Shown here: positions 25,129-33,545 of the stretch, in pieces
Position numbering within the stretch: position 1 is the first letter of the stretch
How the letters are laid out: each line of letters starts with the position of its first letter
NCBI RefSeq assembly: GCF_018449635.1
Contig: NZ_JAAVUV010000002.1
Location: forward strand, 124,001-188,000
Direction of reading: 5' to 3'
From: Caballeronia sp. dw_276
GTDB lineage: Bacteria > Pseudomonadota > Gammaproteobacteria > Burkholderiales > Burkholderiaceae
DNA: 64,000 bases
Program-made: the position numbers and the translations under genes
Notes under the pieces: model-generated
Databases searched by the model: none
The model's input: only the letters and a program-made list of their open reading frames with translations
What the model was told of the DNA's origin: nothing

Positions 25129-26469
25129 TCAGATAACCTTGCCGTCGCTTGATCCGAACACACGCGTGTATTCGCTGCGTGCGGCGGTTTCATTGAACTC
25201 GCCAGTGGACTTTGCGATGACGAGCGTCGCCACGCTGTTGCCCATCGAGTTGCAAATCGAAACCGCTTGCGACGTGAACCGGTTGATGCCGAACAGGATC
25301 GGCAATCCTTCTATAGGCAAGAGGCCCGATGCGGTGACCGTCGCTGCAAACACAATGAACGTGCCGCCCGAGACAGTCGCCGCGCCCTTTGATGTCAGCA
25401 ACATCAGCAAAAGCAAGCCGAACTGCTGATGCAAATCGAGCGGCACGCCATACGCATTCGCCAGGAACATCACGCAGAGCGACATGTACACGGCGGTGCC
25501 GTCGAGATTGAACGCATAACCTGTGGGCAAGACCAGTCCGACTGATTGACGCGAACAGCCAAGCTTTTCGAGTTTTTCAAAGAGGCGCGGCAATGCGCTT
25601 TCTGAAGAGGCCGTGGCGAACAGCAGGAAGATTTCTTCCTTGAAATAGCGCAGGAAGCGGAACACATTGAAGCCGTAGAGCCGCAATATCAGGCCAAGCA
25701 CGACGACCACAAAAAACGCCAGCGACAGGTACATCACGATCAGCAAGTAGCCGAGCGAGATCACCGCGCTCATGCCGCTGCTGCCGATCGCAAACGCGAT
25801 CGAGCCGAACGCGCCGAGCGGGGCGAACTTCATGATCACATCGACAAACTTGAAGAAGCAGTCGGACATCCGCGATAGCGCATGCTCCACGCTTGCGCGC
25901 TGCTCCGTGTTGAGCATCAGGACCGCCGCGCCAAAGCCGATCGAGATCACGAGTACCTGCAGCAGCGATCCATTTGCAAACGCGCCGATGAAGTTATCGG
26001 GAAAGAGCGTCAGGAGGAAATGCTCGAACGATACGTGCGCCGCCTTGCCATACGTCTCGTGCGCTGCCGCCGCAGCTTCCGGGCTCTGCACGAGATGCAT
26101 GCCGGCACCGACATCGGAGAGATTGGCGATCACCATGCTGATGATGAGCGCAATGGTCGAGACGATCTCGAAGTAGATCAACGCACGCAAGCCGATCCGC
26201 CCGACGTTCTTCAGATCGCCGGCAGCAGCAATACCGAGCACGACGTTCAGGAACACGAGCGGCGCGACGATCATCTTGATCAGCCGCAGGAAGATGTCGC
26301 CGAGAATTTTCATCTGCACGGCAAGATGCGGTGCAATGAACCCAAGTGCGAGACCGAGCACGATTCCGACCACGATCTGGAAACCCAGCCGCGCGTAGAA
26401 CGGCTGGCGCGGCTTTGCGCCGGCGACCCCATCTTCCGTCTGGTGCGCCATATTCGTATGAACAGCCAT
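25129..26469 (-). CDS. dctA: C4-dicarboxylate carrier DctA (glutamate-symporter family)
   Basis: A 446-residue sodium/proton-coupled dicarboxylate symporter. The first helix is YARLGFQIVVGIVLGLALG after a short cytoplasmic tail, and there are about eight membrane helices plus hairpins. The family substrate-site motifs are TASSESALPRLFEKLEKLG (serine-rich hairpin loop), GYAFNLDGTAVYMSLCVMF, LLLTSKGAATVSGGTFI and NRFTSQAVSICNSMGNSVATLVIAK. It probably imports the dicarboxylate used by the downstream dehydratase and lyase. It is the first gene of the minus-strand operon, 21 bases before the dehydratase. Its promoter faces the GntR gene across a perfect inverted repeat. Confidence 0.93.
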   Translation of the reverse strand: MAVHTNMAHQTEDGVAGAKPRQPFYARLGFQIVVGIVLGLALGFIAPHLAVQMKILGDIFLRLIKMIVAPLVFLNVVLGIAAAGDLKNVGRIGLRALIYFEIVSTIALIISMVIANLSDVGAGMHLVQSPEAAAAAHETYGKAAHVSFEHFLLTLFPDNFIGAFANGSLLQVLVISIGFGAAVLMLNTEQRASVEHALSRMSDCFFKFVDVIMKFAPLGAFGSIAFAIGSSGMSAVISLGYLLIVMYLSLAFFVVVVLGLILRLYGFNVFRFLRYFKEEIFLLFATASSESALPRLFEKLEKLGCSRQSVGLVLPTGYAFNLDGTAVYMSLCVMFLANAYGVPLDLHQQFGLLLLMLLTSKGAATVSGGTFIVFAATVTASGLLPIEGLPILFGINRFTSQAVSICNSMGNSVATLVIAKSTGEFNETAARSEYTRVFGSSDGKVI

Positions 26470-26518
26470 TTCGGTCTCCGTTGTCGTGCGGACTCGGCAC
26501 TTGCATCAATTTTCTATA

Positions 26519-26547
26519 AGTCCGTACATTTTCAATATGTACGGACT
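26519..26547. promoter_or_regulatory. 11-bp perfect inverted repeat, probable GntR operator
   Basis: Arms AGTCCGTACAT (26519-26529) and ATGTACGGACT (26537-26547) with a seven-base spacer lie 50 bases upstream of the dctA start. It is the obvious candidate site for the divergent GntR regulator and could control the tartrate-type operon by blocking its promoter. Confidence 0.68.
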
Positions 26548-26713
26548 ATATTAGTGTAGATGGAAATACGTCAACTTCGGGTTTACTCGGGGCACGGCCC
26601 GCCGTCGGGGTTTGCGCCCTGGACGCCTTGGCAACCGGGCGTGCGCCAAGATACGATGACGCGCTTGGCTTTCGCGGCCATGCTCTTGAAACAATAGGAA
26701 AACGGGGAAGGTT

Positions 26714-27439
26714 ATGAAACCGCGCTACGTCGAACTGGCGGATCAATTGATTGAAGCGATCGGCAATGGGACGTTCGTGGTCGGCGCGGCCTTGCCCAGC
26801 GAAATCGACCTTTCGACGCAATACGGCGTGAGCCGCGCAACCGTGCGATCGGCGCTGCAGAAGGTGCAGGATCTGGGTCTCATCTCGCGGCGCAAGCGTG
26901 CGGGTATTCGCGTCGAGGCGTCAAAACCGCGCGTGGCATTCGAACAGTCGATGTCCAACGTCGAAGACCTGATGCAGTTCGCGGTGCTTACCGAGCGGCA
27001 CGTCCAGTCCATCGGCGAGATATCCGCGAGTGCTTCCCTTGCCGCGCATATTGGCGTTGATGTGGGCTCGCGATGGTTGCGCATCGAGATGTTGCGGATC
27101 GATCCGGCCAAGCCGGAGCAGCCGATCTGCTGGACCGAGGTGTATCTGGACCCGGTTGCCGGTGCGGCCATCAGGCGCGAGTTGCGCAAGAACACCGGGT
27201 TGATCTGCGAGATGGTGGAGGAGCACTGCGGACGCGCGGCCCAGGAAGTGCGCCAGGAGATTCGCGCGGTCGGCGTGCCGGACCGTGTTGCTACAACGCT
27301 CGCCGCCGCGGCCAATTCGCACGCGCTCGAGATCGTGCGCCATTATGTAGACCAGCGCGGTCTCGTATTCGAGGCGACCATCAGCGTGTTCCCCGCTGAT
27401 CGCTTTACGTATGCATTGCGGCTGACGCGGCACGACTGA
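26714..27439 (+). CDS. GntR-family (HutC/UTRA) transcriptional regulator
   Basis: A 241-residue regulator with an N-terminal winged HTH (RYVELADQLIEAIGNGTFVVGAALPSE, then YGVSRATVRSALQKVQDLGLISRRKRAG) and a C-terminal UTRA ligand domain (SVFPADRFTYALRLTRHD at the end). The UTRA-type sensor binds small effectors, often the substrate or a downstream intermediate. It is divergent from dctA with the dehydratase and lyase, and is the likely repressor of that operon. The start codon ATG 26714 has GGGGAAGG just upstream. Confidence 0.9.
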   Translation: MKPRYVELADQLIEAIGNGTFVVGAALPSEIDLSTQYGVSRATVRSALQKVQDLGLISRRKRAGIRVEASKPRVAFEQSMSNVEDLMQFAVLTERHVQSIGEISASASLAAHIGVDVGSRWLRIEMLRIDPAKPEQPICWTEVYLDPVAGAAIRRELRKNTGLICEMVEEHCGRAAQEVRQEIRAVGVPDRVATTLAAAANSHALEIVRHYVDQRGLVFEATISVFPADRFTYALRLTRHD

Positions 27440-27443
27440 CGCG

Positions 27444-28103
27444 TTACGGAGATGACGCCTCGATCGCGGCCTGTACGACAGGCCGGGCCCATTCCGGCGT
27501 GGCGGCCAGCGCGGCGGCATCGTCCGGATCAGGAAAGACAATCTTTCCCGCGATGCATTCCAGCACCAGCACCGGATCGGGGATATCTTCGCCCGGCGAG
27601 GCTTCGGCGCTGTTATCGAAAACCTGGAGATTGGCCAGCTTTGGCAACAGCCTGATCAGGTTTGTGCGGGATCCGGTCCAGCGTTCGCGAATCTTGGTTT
27701 CGGGGATGTCGTGGCCGCCGTGGGCCACGCGCAATCTCACGCGCTCGATGTGCTGTTCCGGCGACGAAAGCCCGCAAAAAAGAATGAAGACGTCGTGCGT
27801 GCGGGTTGCAGCCATCAACATGTCTGGGATGGTTCGCGCGCCTAAAGTCGTTTCGAAGGCGAAGTTCGTTTCGGTTTTTATCGCCGATTCCAGGCTGGAT
27901 CGACCGAATTCCCACGCGCGAGCATTGGCTTCATCCAGGTCCATGCCGGATTGCGCCATCAATTCCCGGGTGTAGGCGTCCGGGTTGAACCATGTCAGCC
28001 CGTACTCATGAACCATCGCCCCGCCGACCGAACTCTTGCCGGCTCCGTTGACGCCGGCAAGTACCAGAATGAATGGGCGCTGCCTTGCAACGACTTCCGG
28101 CAT
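27444..28103 (-). CDS. Zeta-toxin-like kinase
   Basis: A 219-residue P-loop protein of the zeta-toxin/PezT-like family. Walker A is GVNGAGKSS (residues 17-25, with Lys23), preceded by the strand PFILVLA. The segments YGLTWFNPDAYTRELM and FAFETTLGARTIPDMLMAA match zeta-type substrate-loop features, and IRERW(T) resembles the region holding catalytic residues. Zeta toxins phosphorylate UDP-N-acetylglucosamine, blocking cell-wall synthesis. The start ATG 28103 overlaps the antitoxin stop by one base. Whether it is toxic is unknown. Confidence 0.82.
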   Translation of the reverse strand: MPEVVARQRPFILVLAGVNGAGKSSVGGAMVHEYGLTWFNPDAYTRELMAQSGMDLDEANARAWEFGRSSLESAIKTETNFAFETTLGARTIPDMLMAATRTHDVFILFCGLSSPEQHIERVRLRVAHGGHDIPETKIRERWTGSRTNLIRLLPKLANLQVFDNSAEASPGEDIPDPVLVLECIAGKIVFPDPDDAAALAATPEWARPVVQAAIEASSP

Positions 28104-28453
28104 CAATACGATGAACCGGCCTTAGGCCGCTTGCCGGCTTTCCCCCGGGCGTTGAAGAGCGCCTGCACATTTGCGCGCGCTTCCGGCTGCTGGAGCGAAG
28201 CCAGCCGAGCATTAAACCGGTTTTCCAGCTCGTCCAACCCCGTTTGCTCGCGGGCTTTGAGCACCTGGATTTCTTCGGTGAGTTGTCTATAAGTGTTGAC
28301 GTCGAGCATCACGATCTCGACAGCCGAGTGACTGGTTACAGCGACACTGCCTTCCTCGCGAACGAAGCGCACTACCTCGGCCCATTTATTCTTCACCTGA
28401 GATGCGTTCTTGCGTGGCAGCTCTTGAAAGTCAATCAAAGGAGTGATCACCAT
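28103..28453 (-). CDS. Phd/YefM-like antitoxin
   Basis: A 116-residue protein starting at ATG 28453 with a GGAGG ribosome-binding site five bases upstream. The N-terminal 60 residues resemble Phd/YefM antitoxins: NASQVKNKWAEVVRFVREEG, VAVTSHSAVEIVMLDVNTYRQL. The C-terminal part is a charged helical region (LKAREQTGLDELENRF, then a basic tail) that could wrap around the toxin. It is translationally coupled to the zeta-like toxin. Canonical zeta toxins pair with epsilon or PezA antitoxins, so a Phd-type partner is non-canonical. Confidence 0.72.
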   Translation of the reverse strand: MVITPLIDFQELPRKNASQVKNKWAEVVRFVREEGSVAVTSHSAVEIVMLDVNTYRQLTEEIQVLKAREQTGLDELENRFNARLASLQQPEARANVQALFNARGKAGKRPKAGSSY

Positions 28454-28472
28454 GACCTCCGCGTGTCGTGTC

Positions 28473-28487
28473 TTGCCATTATGGCAA
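28473..28487. promoter_or_regulatory. 15-bp palindrome, probable antitoxin operator
   Basis: TTGCCAT-T-ATGGCAA is a perfect 7-bp inverted repeat around one base, 20 bases upstream of the antitoxin start codon. Phd antitoxins autorepress by binding such palindromes. No other transcription unit shares this site closely. Confidence 0.62.
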
Positions 28488-28666
28488 AAATAGCCGGATT
28501 TTTCAATTTGCTTGGCGGCCGACCTGGAGATGCCGACTTCGAATGCGACCAGAGATCGCTCATTCATTCACTATTTACATCAATATGGTCAATAAATGAA
28601 TTTGACGTCTTATTTTCCGGGCAGTAAATTCCGGGTTCTTGCTAATTGATATTTGCTGAATTACCG

Positions 28667-29983
28667 ATGTCGACTTCTACCCCCCGCCCCGCTCCGGCCG
28701 AGCCGCTTTTCCGGCTTGCAGCGGTCACCGTTCTCACCGGCATCGGCGCCGGATTGGGCGGCATGGCGCTCGCCCTTCTGCTTCATCTGATTCAGCACCT
28801 CGCTTACGGATACAGCATCACCCTCCTGGTCGGACACGAAAGTTTCTATGAAGGTGTGGCCGCAGCATCGGCGGAACGGCGCATTGGTGTATTGCTCGCA
28901 TGCGGTGTAATCGCGGGATTCGGCTGGTTCGCGGTGTATCGATACGGCCGGCCCCTCGTCAGCATCAAGAAGGCAATCAGCTCCGGCGATCCGCTCATGC
29001 CGCCCGCAACAACGACCGCGCACGCGCTCTTGCAGATCATCACGGTCGCGCTCGGCTCGCCGCTCGGCCGCGAAGTGGCGCCGCGCGAGGTTGGTTCGCT
29101 TATCGCGGGATGGCTGTCGCGTTACGCCGGTCTCAGCATCGAACAAACCCGGCTGATGGTAGCTTGTGGCGCGGGCGCAGGACTCGCCGCGGTCTATAAC
29201 GTCCCGTTTGGCGGCGCGATCTTCGTGCTCGAAGTTCTGCTTCGTTCGTTCGAGTTGCGCGTGGTCATTCCCGCGCTGGTCTCGTCGGTCATTGCCGCGG
29301 TTGTCGCATGGCTGGGGCTCGGCGATGAGTCGCAGTACATCGTCCCGCATTTCGCGCTGAGCGCAAACCTGGTCGCATGGTCTATCGTCATGGGGCCGGT
29401 GTTTGGCGTCGCTGCGTTCGCGTTTGTTCAGTTGACCAGCCGTGCACGCGCCGCCGCGCCGAAGGGATGGACGCTGCCGCTTTTATCGATAGCCAATTTT
29501 CTTGTCATCGGCCTGCTGGCGGTTTCGTTTCCGCAAATCCTCGGCAACGGCAAGACGCCCGCGCAACTGGGCTTCAGCAATGAATTGACCATCGGACTTG
29601 CCGCGACCCTGCTGCTGATCAAGGTCGCCATCACAGTCAGCAGCTTGCGGGCCGGCGCTCAGGGCGGCTTGCTCACGCCCGGCATGTCCAACGGCGCGCT
29701 GCTCGCCATCGTGCTCGGCGGCGCGTGGACGCTGATATGGCCGGGCACGCCCATCGGCGCATTTGCGATTGTGGGCGCGACGGCGTTCCTGGCTTCATCG
29801 ATGAACATGCCGATTACCGCGCTCGTCCTCATGGTCGAATTCACGCGAGTCGATCATGATTTCTTGGTGCCGATGTTATGCGCGGTCGCAGGTTCGATCG
29901 CGGCCAATCGTCTGCTCGAAACGAAAATGAAGGCGCGTTCGGAGACAGCGTTGACGCTCGGCGCCAACGCCGAAGGCGCCTGA
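28667..29983 (+). CDS. ClC-family chloride channel/transporter
   Basis: A 438-residue membrane protein of the ClC family with ten or more hydrophobic helices and no C-terminal CBS domains. The start at ATG 28667 (MSTSTPRPAPAEPLF) is chosen by the family N-terminus. The three anion-site regions are ISSGDPLMPP (usually GSGIP), PLGREVAPREVGS (usually GREGP) and GGLLTPGMSNGAL (usually GxFxP). The first two depart from the chloride-selective consensus, so specificity (chloride, nitrate or fluoride) cannot be assigned. It ends at a strong terminator. Confidence 0.87.
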   Translation: MSTSTPRPAPAEPLFRLAAVTVLTGIGAGLGGMALALLLHLIQHLAYGYSITLLVGHESFYEGVAAASAERRIGVLLACGVIAGFGWFAVYRYGRPLVSIKKAISSGDPLMPPATTTAHALLQIITVALGSPLGREVAPREVGSLIAGWLSRYAGLSIEQTRLMVACGAGAGLAAVYNVPFGGAIFVLEVLLRSFELRVVIPALVSSVIAAVVAWLGLGDESQYIVPHFALSANLVAWSIVMGPVFGVAAFAFVQLTSRARAAAPKGWTLPLLSIANFLVIGLLAVSFPQILGNGKTPAQLGFSNELTIGLAATLLLIKVAITVSSLRAGAQGGLLTPGMSNGALLAIVLGGAWTLIWPGTPIGAFAIVGATAFLASSMNMPITALVLMVEFTRVDHDFLVPMLCAVAGSIAANRLLETKMKARSETALTLGANAEGA

Positions 29984-30013
29984 CCAGACGATCTATCCAA
30001 CGCCTCTCGCGAT

Positions 30014-30056
30014 CGCCGGCCTGCATGCCCCGCATGCGGCCGGCGTTTTGCTTTTG
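30014..30056 (+). terminator. Rho-independent terminator of the ClC gene
   Basis: The hairpin CGCCGGCC / GGCCGGCG (30014-30021 with 30038-30045) continues with GCATGC pairing inside and is followed by TTTTGCTTTT. It lies about 30 bases after the stop codon. Confidence 0.9.
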
Positions 30057-30098
30057 GCTTCCGCACCTGGTTGCCAGCACCATTTGTGACTTTACATT

Positions 30099-30145
30099 TT
30101 CGAATCTGTTCATTAGCATTCGAATTCGAACATTATCGGTTCGAT
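30099..30145 (+). promoter_or_regulatory. GlpR-like operator cluster upstream of glpK
   Basis: Repeated TTCGAA/TTCGAT half-sites occur at 30099-30104, in the palindrome TTCGAATTCGAA (30119-30130) and at 30140-30145. GlpR, the DeoR-family glycerol-3-phosphate repressor, recognises TTCG-rich repeats in this context. A match to glpR sites is inferred and no glpR gene is in the window. Confidence 0.55.
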
Positions 30146-30282
30146 AAATTTTCTTTTGTTGACAGATACTGGGAAAATCCGCGGCGCTGGCGAGCAGTGC
30201 GCATTGAACCGAAGGTTAAAACAAGAAGCCGTTAATATCGCCAGACAGACCCGGCGATTCGTCCAGGAAAGTGGAGAAGACA

Positions 30283-31782
30283 ATGCAGGAGCAATACATC
30301 CTCGCGCTCGATCAGGGCACCACAAGCTCACGCGCGATGCTGTTCGATCGCCAGGGAAACGTGGTCTCCGTGGCGCAAAAGGAATTCGCGCAGATTTATC
30401 CGCAGCCGGGCTGGGTCGAACACGATCCGCAGGAAATCTGGTCCACGCAAGCGGGCGTCGCGGCAGAAGCCGTCACGCGGGCCGGGTTGAACGGGGCGTC
30501 GATTGCGTCCATTGGCATCACGAATCAGCGTGAGACGACCATCGTCTGGGATCGCGAGACGGGCCATCCCATCTATAACGCGATCGTCTGGCAAGACCGC
30601 CGCACGGCCGACCTCTGCGATCAGCTCAAGGCGCAGGGACTCGAAGAAAAGGTGCGCGCGAAGACCGGGCTGCCTATCGATTCGTATTTCTCGGCGACCA
30701 AGATTCGCTGGATTCTCGACAACGTGGAAGGCGCGCGAGAGAAAGCCAAAAACGGGCGTCTCGCATTCGGCACGGTCGATAGTTGGCTGGTCTGGAACTT
30801 CACAAAGCACGCGCTCCATATTACCGACGTGACCAACGCGTCGCGCACCATGCTGTTCAACATTCATACGCTCAAGTGGGACGATGAGCTGCTCGACGCG
30901 CTCGATATTCCGCGCAGCATGCTGCCGGAAGTGCGGTCATCGTCCGAAGTCTATGGACCAACGAAAACGACGGTGTTTGCATCGAAAGTTCCGCTCGGCG
31001 GCATTGCAGGCGACCAGCACGCTGCCCTTTTCGGCCAGATGTGCACGCAGTCCGGCATGGTGAAAAACACCTACGGCACGGGTTGCTTCCTCGTGATGAA
31101 CACGGGCGACAAACCCATTGAATCGAGCAACAATCTTGTGACCACCATCGCATGGCAGATCGGCGACAAGGTCAATTACGCGCTGGAAGGCAGCATTTTC
31201 ATTGGCGGCGCGGTTGTGCAGTGGCTGCGCGATGGACTCGGCATAATCAAGACTGCGAAGGAAATTGAAACACTTGCGCGCAGCGTTCCGCATAGCGACG
31301 GCGTGTATCTCGTGCCCGCTTTCGCCGGTCTTGGCGCGCCCCATTGGAACGCGCATGCACGCGGCACATTGTTCGGCGTAACTCGTGGCACGACGTCTGC
31401 CCACCTTGCGCGCGCGGCCCTGGAAAGCATTGCGTACCAATCTATCGATGTATTGAAGGCCATGGAAGCCGACTCCGGCATGCGGATCGGCGAATTGCGC
31501 GTGGACGGCGGAGCCGTGGCCAACGACTTGCTGATGCAATTTCAGGCCGATATCCTGGGCGTTGACGTGGTGCGCCCGAAAATCAGCGAGACGACCGCGC
31601 TAGGTGCGGCCTATCTTGCAGGACTTGCCGTGGGCTACTGGGAAGATGTGGACGAACTGCAAAGCCAATGGAAGCTGGACAGGCGTTTCTCCGCGGTCCT
31701 TCCTGCCGAAGACGTGAAGCGTCACATGCAAGGCTGGCATCGTGCGGTGAACGCTGCCAAGGCATGGGCTGACGCGTCCTGA
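30283..31782 (+). CDS. glpK: Glycerol kinase
   Basis: A 499-residue glycerol kinase (FGGY family) that makes sn-glycerol-3-phosphate from glycerol and ATP. The start at ATG 30283 ([17 protein letters not shown]) has a GGAG site 12 bases upstream; a Met four residues earlier is less likely. Signature segments are [52 protein letters not shown] and [19 protein letters not shown]. Length and sequence are normal for GlpK. It heads a glycerol uptake unit with glpF, downstream of a GlpR-like operator cluster. Confidence 0.97.
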   Translation: MQEQYILALDQGTTSSRAMLFDRQGNVVSVAQKEFAQIYPQPGWVEHDPQEIWSTQAGVAAEAVTRAGLNGASIASIGITNQRETTIVWDRETGHPIYNAIVWQDRRTADLCDQLKAQGLEEKVRAKTGLPIDSYFSATKIRWILDNVEGAREKAKNGRLAFGTVDSWLVWNFTKHALHITDVTNASRTMLFNIHTLKWDDELLDALDIPRSMLPEVRSSSEVYGPTKTTVFASKVPLGGIAGDQHAALFGQMCTQSGMVKNTYGTGCFLVMNTGDKPIESSNNLVTTIAWQIGDKVNYALEGSIFIGGAVVQWLRDGLGIIKTAKEIETLARSVPHSDGVYLVPAFAGLGAPHWNAHARGTLFGVTRGTTSAHLARAALESIAYQSIDVLKAMEADSGMRIGELRVDGGAVANDLLMQFQADILGVDVVRPKISETTALGAAYLAGLAVGYWEDVDELQSQWKLDRRFSAVLPAEDVKRHMQGWHRAVNAAKAWADAS

Positions 31783-31857
31783 GCCTATCTTTATCCGGGT
31801 GAGCAAATCAACCGGATAAAGGCCACCGCAATTCATTTTTCCCGGAGCAATTTCTTA

Positions 31858-32724
31858 GTGTCTTCTACTGCCGTACCCTTCACGAGAAAAAAATTCATCG
31901 GAGAACTAATCTCCGAGGCTGTCGCGGTTTTTATCATCATCGCGTTTGGCGATTCCGTTGCATGCATGTACACCCTTTACGATCCCAGCCCCTACGCGAA
32001 CGCATATTGGGGCGTCTGCATCTCATGGGGACTGGCGGTCACGCTGGCCATCTATATCACCGGTTCGATCTCCGGCACGCATGCGAATCCCGCAGTCACG
32101 CTTGCGCTTGCCATGTTCCGCGGTTTCTCATGGAAGAAGGTCTTGCCTTATTGGGCAGCGCAACTGCTCGGGGGCATTCTGGGCGCAGTGATCGTGTACG
32201 CGCTGTTCGGTCCGGTCATCGATCACTACAACCTGACGCATCATCTGACACGCGCGGAAGGCGGCGCCGCTGGGGTGTTCTTCACACATCCGGGTCTGGC
32301 AGTCACGCCCATGCACGCGTTCTCCAATGAAGTCATTCTCACTGCGCTTTTGCTTTTCGGCATTTTCGCGATCACCGAACAATTCAACGAAATGGCGCCG
32401 CAGGCCAATTCGGGTGCGCTCATGATCGGGCTGCTGGTAGCGATCCTGGGTTCATCGATGGGATATCTGGAAGCATGGGCCATGAACCCCGCCCGCGATC
32501 TTGGTCCAAGGATATTTGCTTACTTTGCAGGCTGGGGATCGTCGGCGCTACCCGCGCCCGATAACTACTGGTGGATTCCGGTGGCGGCGCCCTTGCTCGG
32601 CGGTGTGATTGGCGGCGGGGCTTACCAGTTGTTGATTTATCCCTTCCTGCCTGCCCGGACAAAAGCCAAAACGACGCCCTCCGACGAACGCAGAGACGCG
32701 CCTGCACAAGGACAACGCACTTAA
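31858..32724 (+). CDS. glpF: Glycerol facilitator (aquaglyceroporin)
   Basis: A 288-residue MIP-family channel for glycerol diffusion through the inner membrane. The two NPA loops are HANPAVTLALA and MNPARDLGPRI, the latter having the Asp typical of glycerol facilitators. Start is GTG at 31858, with the GGAG site about 12 bases upstream (cccGGAGcaatttctta). It lies 75 bases after glpK and probably shares its promoter. glpD is not in the window, so glycerol-3-phosphate oxidation must be encoded elsewhere. The C-terminus has a short charged tail. Confidence 0.95.
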   Translation: MSSTAVPFTRKKFIGELISEAVAVFIIIAFGDSVACMYTLYDPSPYANAYWGVCISWGLAVTLAIYITGSISGTHANPAVTLALAMFRGFSWKKVLPYWAAQLLGGILGAVIVYALFGPVIDHYNLTHHLTRAEGGAAGVFFTHPGLAVTPMHAFSNEVILTALLLFGIFAITEQFNEMAPQANSGALMIGLLVAILGSSMGYLEAWAMNPARDLGPRIFAYFAGWGSSALPAPDNYWWIPVAAPLLGGVIGGGAYQLLIYPFLPARTKAKTTPSDERRDAPAQGQRT

Positions 32725-32742
32725 GCGCGTCCTCAGCAGTCT

Positions 32743-32770
32743 GGCGCCGAACGTCAATTCGTTTGGCGCC
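32743..32770. terminator. Bidirectional hairpin between glpF and DUF4148 gene
   Basis: GGCGCCGAACG/CGTTTGGCGCC (one G-T pair) with a six-base loop, between convergent genes, 19 bases after the glpF stop. Confidence 0.6.
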
Positions 32771-32787
32771 TATTCAAGCTACTTAAA

Positions 32788-33069
32788 TCAATGGTCAGCG
32801 GTAGGGTTGCCGACCGGAGACATCGACGTCCCCGTGTCTGACACGCCGCCATACGCGCTTGCACCGCTACCGGCATGTACGCGTGCTTCTGCGGCCTGGA
32901 TATCCGACGGGTATGCAGCGTCCTGCGATACCGGACGATACCCGGCGTTTTCGAGCTGGACCAGGTCAGCGCGTACTTCCGCGCGCGTAACGGGTTCGGC
33001 CGTTTGCGCAAATGAAACGACGGGCGTAGCCAATGCGATGGCCAGCGTTGTGAGAATGAATGATTTCAT
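32788..33069 (-). CDS. DUF4148 small secreted protein
   Basis: A 93-residue secreted protein. The signal peptide is MKSFILTTLAIALATPVVSFAQ. The mature part has the DUF4148 pattern: TRAEVRADLVQLENAGYRP followed by DAAYPSDIQAAEARVHA. This family of small envelope proteins is very abundant in Burkholderiaceae and of unknown function. It is a single gene with no operon partner. Confidence 0.9.
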   Translation of the reverse strand: MKSFILTTLAIALATPVVSFAQTAEPVTRAEVRADLVQLENAGYRPVSQDAAYPSDIQAAEARVHAGSGASAYGGVSDTGTSMSPVGNPTADH

Positions 33070-33294
33070 GATGGTCTGCCTCTATGCGAAATGAAACATA
33101 GGCTTCGCTCGGCATGAATGAAGCCCACGGTCATCTGTCAATCAACATGCGATGACCATGACGCAATTCTGAGGGACCTGTGCTGACCTAAAGCTGACGC
33201 CAAAATGACAAGCTCGTCATGTTCAGCCGATTGAAGGCTTTAAACAAGCGCCTTGTAAACGTAGTGTATTGCTAAGCGGTGGATCGCCAACATG

Positions 33295-33402
33295 TCAGTG
33301 CTTGTCGTTATGCCTTGAGTGTTTGCGTGCGTCGAATATGCCCCAGATCGCGATCGCCAATCCGATTCCGAAACCGCAAGCCAACAACACATAAGTGCTC
33401 AT
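33295..33402 (-). CDS. Predicted 35-residue single-span membrane protein
   Basis: A small gene encoding MSTYVLLACGFGIGLAIAIW then a charged tail GIFDARKHSRHNDKH. The span of about 20 hydrophobic residues with a positively charged C-terminal side suggests an inner-membrane protein. A weak AAGG site lies upstream of ATG 33402. No family is recognised, and expression is uncertain. Confidence 0.35.
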   Translation of the reverse strand: MSTYVLLACGFGIGLAIAIWGIFDARKHSRHNDKH

Positions 33403-33545
33403 TCGCAACCTTGAAGAATGTGAGGCGGCGCTAGAGACAGGTCCGCGCCAAAACGCCACAAACACACAGTCGTGCCGTGGCGTCGCCCGGCGAATGGTAC
33501 CGGTCCATTCTTTCAAAACCCATTCCGCAACAGTGATTGTTCTGG

